NCBI GenBank assembly: GCA_910586895.1
Contig: CAJUIW010000019.1
Location: 1-34,692, forward strand
Source of the DNA: an uncultured Muribaculaceae bacterium
GTDB lineage: Bacteria > Bacteroidota > Bacteroidia > Bacteroidales > Muribaculaceae
Direction of reading: 5' to 3'
Length of the DNA stretch: 34,692 bases
Of the stretch, positions 31,701 to 34,692 are shown in pieces (position 1 is the first letter of the stretch; every line of letters begins with the position of its first letter). The position numbers were made by a program, and so were the translations under genes. Below the pieces are notes generated by a model, which was not told the DNA's origin, did not search any database, and saw only the letters and a list, made by a program, of their open reading frames with translations.

Positions 31701-33125
31701 ATGTCAACGAAGCTATATCATTTTTTCACTGCAATAACACTGATTCTCTTCAGCCTCCCTCTGCTGACAGGCTGCATTGAGGATGGAGTGACCACATCTC
31801 CCGCCGATCAGCCGGTATTCTCCACCGACACTCTACGGCTCGGTTCCGTATTCACCGGCGAGGGCACTCCCACACATTCATTCAAGGTCTACAACCGCCA
31901 CGACAAGATTCTGTCCATCAGCGAAATCTCATTTACCGGCGAAAGCGGCAGCATGTTCCGCGCCAATGTCGACGGACTCAGCGGCACATCGTTCCGCGAC
32001 ATAGAGATACGTCCCAACGACTCCATCTACGTATTCATTGAGGCCACCATCCCGCCGGCGGCCGACAAGCCGGCATTTGACGTCATGGATGCCCTGCAGT
32101 TTACCGTCAACGGCGTCACCTCCAAGGTAGTGCTCACTGCCCGGGGGTGCAACTTCGACCGGCTGCAGAACCGCGTCATCACCTCCGACACCACCCTGCG
32201 CGCCGACCTGCCCCACCGTATCTTCGACACACTCACCGTGGCTCAAGGGGTCACCCTGACTCTTGAAGCCGGCGCTGAGCTATATTTCCACGACAAGGCA
32301 TTTCTGCGCATCGAGGGTACGCTCCGGTCGCTCGGCTCGGCCCGGCAACCGGTACTGATGCGCGGCGACCGCACCGGCATCGTGGCTGCCGATATTCCCT
32401 ACGAGGTTATGTCGCGCCAGTGGGAAGGGGTGCTGTTCACATCCACGTCAAGGAACAACCGCATGGAATACACCGTAATAGAGAATACCGTAAGCGGCGT
32501 GACGCTTGACTCCCTCGGCACCGGCATGCCCGAGCCACTGCAGCTCGTCAACTGCCGCCTGCGCAACTCCCACGGCTATGTGCTCGACTCCCGTGCAACC
32601 TCCGTCAGCGCCACCGGCACCGAATTTGCCGAAGCAGCCTCCGGACTTGTCCACCTCGCCGGAGGTTTCCACACCTTCAGCTACTGCACCTTCGCCAACA
32701 ACTATCTATTCACCTACCCCTGGGGCGCCGCCATCCAGTTTGAGGGCGATATACCCGACGACACATATCTGCAAGGCATATCAGCCACAATCACCAACTC
32801 CATTATCTATGGACTCGGTCCCGACCTGTCGCACCTCGACCTCTCGGGGACCGACATCTATCTCGAACGCTGCATAATGCGCAGTGCCGGAACGGACGAC
32901 GATCATTTCCTGAACATCCTGTGGGACACTGACCCGCTATTTCTCACTGACCGCCAAGCGTATCTGTTTGACTATCGTCTTAGCCCCGACTCCCCGGCCC
33001 TGATGACATCCGACCCCACAGCCACACCCTCCGGAGCGCAGCCTCTACCTGCCACAGACTTCTACGGCGCTCCCCGCACCTCTCCAGCCGCCATAGGAGC
33101 CATGGAATCAGCCACTGTAAACTAA
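31701..33125 (+). CDS. Surface lipoprotein with Ig-like and parallel beta-helix domains
   Basis: The 474-residue product has a lipoprotein signal with lipobox LTGC (Cys25) and acidic residues shortly after (CIEDG), fitting outer-membrane or surface location. Residues of about 35-150 form a beta-sandwich pattern (DTLRLGSVFTGEG; FKVYNRHDKILSIS; NDSIYVFIEATI) similar to ASH/DUF1573-type domains. Residues of about 170-430 look like a right-handed beta-helix (LTVAQGVTLTLEAGAELYF; VLDSRATSVSATGTEFAEA; ATITNSIIYGLG). The protein ends DFYGAPRTSPAAIGAMES, a phrase common after polysaccharide-related beta-helix domains. No catalytic residues are assignable. It could bind or cleave glycans or be structural. 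Confidence 0.8.
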   Translation: MSTKLYHFFTAITLILFSLPLLTGCIEDGVTTSPADQPVFSTDTLRLGSVFTGEGTPTHSFKVYNRHDKILSISEISFTGESGSMFRANVDGLSGTSFRDIEIRPNDSIYVFIEATIPPAADKPAFDVMDALQFTVNGVTSKVVLTARGCNFDRLQNRVITSDTTLRADLPHRIFDTLTVAQGVTLTLEAGAELYFHDKAFLRIEGTLRSLGSARQPVLMRGDRTGIVAADIPYEVMSRQWEGVLFTSTSRNNRMEYTVIENTVSGVTLDSLGTGMPEPLQLVNCRLRNSHGYVLDSRATSVSATGTEFAEAASGLVHLAGGFHTFSYCTFANNYLFTYPWGAAIQFEGDIPDDTYLQGISATITNSIIYGLGPDLSHLDLSGTDIYLERCIMRSAGTDDDHFLNILWDTDPLFLTDRQAYLFDYRLSPDSPALMTSDPTATPSGAQPLPATDFYGAPRTSPAAIGAMESATVN

Positions 33126-33141
33126 CATATTCAACCGCCAT

Positions 33142-33318
33142 ATGTGGATCAAATTCTTATTTTATTTAGCAATCGGCCTATTAGTTGCCATAGTGTATGC
33201 ATATGTTGACAAGCGCACAAAAAACATCTCCCGGAAGAAACGGATGCTGATCCAATGTGCCGTCACGCTCCTGATCGTCATCCTCCTTGCCGCCCTCTAC
33301 ACCCTGCTCGGCATCTGA
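33142..33318 (+). CDS. Small two-helix membrane protein (58 residues)
   Basis: ATG 33142 to TGA 33318 encodes 58 residues: a hydrophobic helix (FLFYLAIGLLVAIVYAYV), a basic loop (DKRTKNISRKKR), and a second hydrophobic helix (CAVTLLIVILLAALYTLLGI). The basic loop should sit inside the cytoplasm, so both ends would face the periplasm. It starts 16 bases after the beta-helix lipoprotein gene on the same strand, so it is likely co-transcribed with it. I do not recognise the family. The two clean membrane segments in an otherwise short frame support it as real. Confidence 0.6.
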   Translation: MWIKFLFYLAIGLLVAIVYAYVDKRTKNISRKKRMLIQCAVTLLIVILLAALYTLLGI

Positions 33319-33400
33319 CAGCCCCCATATAAGTACCATATCATCCTCACTGTACTGGCATCACCCCGCGATGCGTCAAACCTGAAGGGTTCATTCACCT
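33319..33400 (+). other. Spacer with a degenerate repeat tail
   Basis: No gene is seen. GCGATGCGTCAAACCTGAAG (33368-33387), read with the following GGTTC, recalls two parts of the repeat unit: the GCAATGCGTCTGA near its end and the GAACCTGAAAGGTTC hairpin. It may be a decayed remnant of an earlier copy at the 5' edge of the array. Confidence 0.4.
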
Positions 33401-33804
33401 TGTAGGGCCATGCCTTTGGCATGTATTAGATACATCTGGATAGCGAACCTGAAAGGTTCCCGCCATCCGATATATCGCAGAGATATGACCATACAATCCA
33501 ATGACGCACTATTGGAGTCCGGAACGGACGGTTTTGAAGTAACCCTGCACAAAGCGACAGCGGCGTGCAGGGCAGCAGCCGCCACCTGCCGTATGAGTCC
33601 GTCAGGACGGATTATGTCTGCCATGTGGAGTAAGCCGTCCTTGCGGACTCTGCATATCTACCGCATCTATGCCCGCCACGCCGCTGACGCTTTGTGGCGG
33701 GTTACATGAAAGTCGCCCTAACGGGCTATAATAGCTACTTCGGTGCGGTTCGCAATGCGTCTGACATATAGTATATATTTGATTTCTCGCATTCTATGCA
33801 GCTT
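33401..33804 (+). repeat. Structured tandem repeat, copy 1 (404 bases)
   Basis: First full unit of a head-to-tail array, beginning TGTAGGGCCATGCC. Hairpin arms seen in this copy: 33409/33418 CATGCC-GGCATG; 33445/33454 GAACCT-AGGTTC; 33472/33482 ATATC-GATAT; 33497/33511 TCCAAT-ATTGGA; 33517/33525 GTCCG-CGGAC; 33543/33565 CCCTGCAC-GTGCAGGG; 33571/33586 GGCAG-CTGCC; 33598/33606 TCCGTC-GACGGA; 33637/33645 GTCC-GGAC; 33672/33694 CCCGCCAC-GTGGCGGG; 33715/33723 GCCC-GGGC; 33742/33757 GGTGC-GCGTC with two wobble pairs. It is four bases shorter than the other copies because one CATC is missing near 33434. Confidence 0.9.
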
Positions 33805-34212
33805 TGTAGGGCCATGCCTTCGGCATGTATTAGATGCATCCATCTGGATAGCGAACCTGAAAGGTTCCCGCCATCCGATATATCGCAGTGATATGACCAT
33901 ACAATCCAATGACGGGCTATTGGAGTCCGGAACGGACGGTTTTGAAGTAACCCTGCACAAAGCGCCAGCGGCGTGCAGGGCAGCAGCCGCCACCTGCCGT
34001 ATGAGTCCGTCAGGACGGATTATGTCTGCCATGTGGAGTAAGCCGTCCTTGCGGACTCTGCATATCTACCGCATCTATGCCCGCCACGCCGCTGACGCTT
34101 TGTGGCGGGTTACATGAAAGTCGCCCTAACGGGCTATAATAGATCCTTGGACGCAGGTCGCAATGCGTCTGACATATGGTATATAATTGATTTATCGCAT
34201 TTTTTGCGGCTT
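33805..34212 (+). repeat. Structured tandem repeat, copy 2 (408 bases)
   Basis: Second full unit. From the TCCAAT/ATTGGA hairpin through GGGCTATAATAG it differs from copy 1 only in the loop GACGGGCT (GACGCACT in copy 1) and GCGCCAGC (GCGACAGC in copy 1). Other differences lie mainly in the last 80 bases. The last hairpin is GACGC (34150-34154) with GCGTC (34165-34169). The extra CATC creates ATCCA/TGGAT pairing not present in copy 1. Confidence 0.9.
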
Positions 34213-34620
34213 TGTAGGGCCATGCCTTTGGCATGTATTAGATACATCCATCTGGATAGCGAACCTGAAAGGTTCCCTGCATCCGATGTATCACAGAGAT
34301 ATGACAGCACAATCCAATGACGGGCTATTGGAGTCCGGAACGGACGGTTTTGAAGTAACCCTGCACAAAGCGCCAGCGGCGTGCAGGGCAGCAGCCGCCA
34401 CCTGCCGTATGAGTCCGTCAGGACGGATTATGTCTGCCATGTGGAGTAAGCCGTCCTTGCGGACTCTGCATATCTACCGCATCTATGCCCGCCACGCCGC
34501 TGACGCTTTGTGGCGGGTTACATGAAAGTCGCCCTAACGGGCTATAATAGACCCTTCGACGCGGGCCGTAATGCGTCTGACATATAGTATATGTTTATTT
34601 TATCGCATTTTATGCAGCTT
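34213..34620 (+). repeat. Structured tandem repeat, copy 3 (408 bases)
   Basis: Third full unit, with the same core as copy 2. The hairpin ATATC/GATAT is here GTATC/GATAT, keeping pairing through a G-U pair on the + strand. The last hairpin is GACGC (34558-34562) with GCGTC (34573-34577). Confidence 0.9.
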
Positions 34621-34655
34621 TGTAGGGACATACCTTCGGCTACAGTACATGACAT
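34621..34655 (+). repeat. Truncated fourth repeat copy
   Basis: TGTAGGGACATACCTTCGGC resembles the unit start (TGTAGGGCCATGCCTTCGGC) and then diverges. The rest of the window is AT-rich and shows no further repeat. The array therefore ends here. Confidence 0.7.
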
Positions 34656-34692
34656 TTTTTAATTCATTGTTTATTAGCCATAAGTGTTTTTT

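Noticed and set aside
33727..33733. TATAAT in each repeat unit as a promoter -10
   Set aside because: Bacteroidetes promoters use TAnnTTTG at -7; the match to the E. coli consensus has no support here.
33401..34655. Possible CRISPR array
   Set aside because: The repeat is about 404-408 bases with no unique spacers between copies, and no cas gene is present.

Overview
The window looks like a chromosome segment of a Bacteroidales bacterium. Muribaculaceae is my best guess, but that is inference. Evidence for the group: a SusC/SusD outer-membrane pair, Bacteroidetes-restricted families (DUF3256, tandem DUF1573 proteins, a TIGR02757/DUF2400 protein), almost no Shine-Dalgarno sequences before starts, and promoters of the Bacteroidetes type (-33 TTG, about 20 bases, -7 TAnnTTTG). 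The best of these promoters lie before the tRNA-Glu/rpsT cluster and before the M64 peptidase gene.

Bases 1-12770 are core information-processing genes on the + strand: tuf (5' end cut by the window), tRNA-Trp, secE, nusG, rplK, rplA, rplJ, rplL, rpoB, rpoC. Hairpins sit at three junctions (after tuf, before rplK, between rplL and rpoB) and a perfect 14-bp terminator closes rpoC. Bases 12992-18353 hold an orphan SusC/SusD pair with no adjacent glycoside hydrolase or regulator; a C9 run lies in its upstream region. Bases 18535-22497 form a compact four-gene unit joined by 4-base stop/start overlaps: DEAD-box RNA helicase, DUF3256 exported protein, xseA, xseB.

Bases 22508-26881 are a minus-strand run: TIGR02757 protein, two DUF1573 proteins, the MeaB GTPase, and a DUF2156 protein. 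Next come two identical tRNA-Glu(TTC) genes flanking rpsT (26958-27436, minus), divergent from recO. Then a minus-strand HAD phosphatase and histidine kinase pair, which diverges from a + strand group: an M64 peptidase, a beta-helix lipoprotein and a 58-residue two-helix membrane protein.

The last 1.3 kb (33401-34655) is the least ordinary part: three complete and one truncated head-to-tail copies of a 404-408 base unit. Each copy is packed with about a dozen short hairpins. Several differences between copies turn Watson-Crick pairs into G-U pairs on the + strand, and frame comparison argues against protein coding at the ends. This fits a structured RNA or a REP-like palindromic element. It is the best candidate here for something undescribed.
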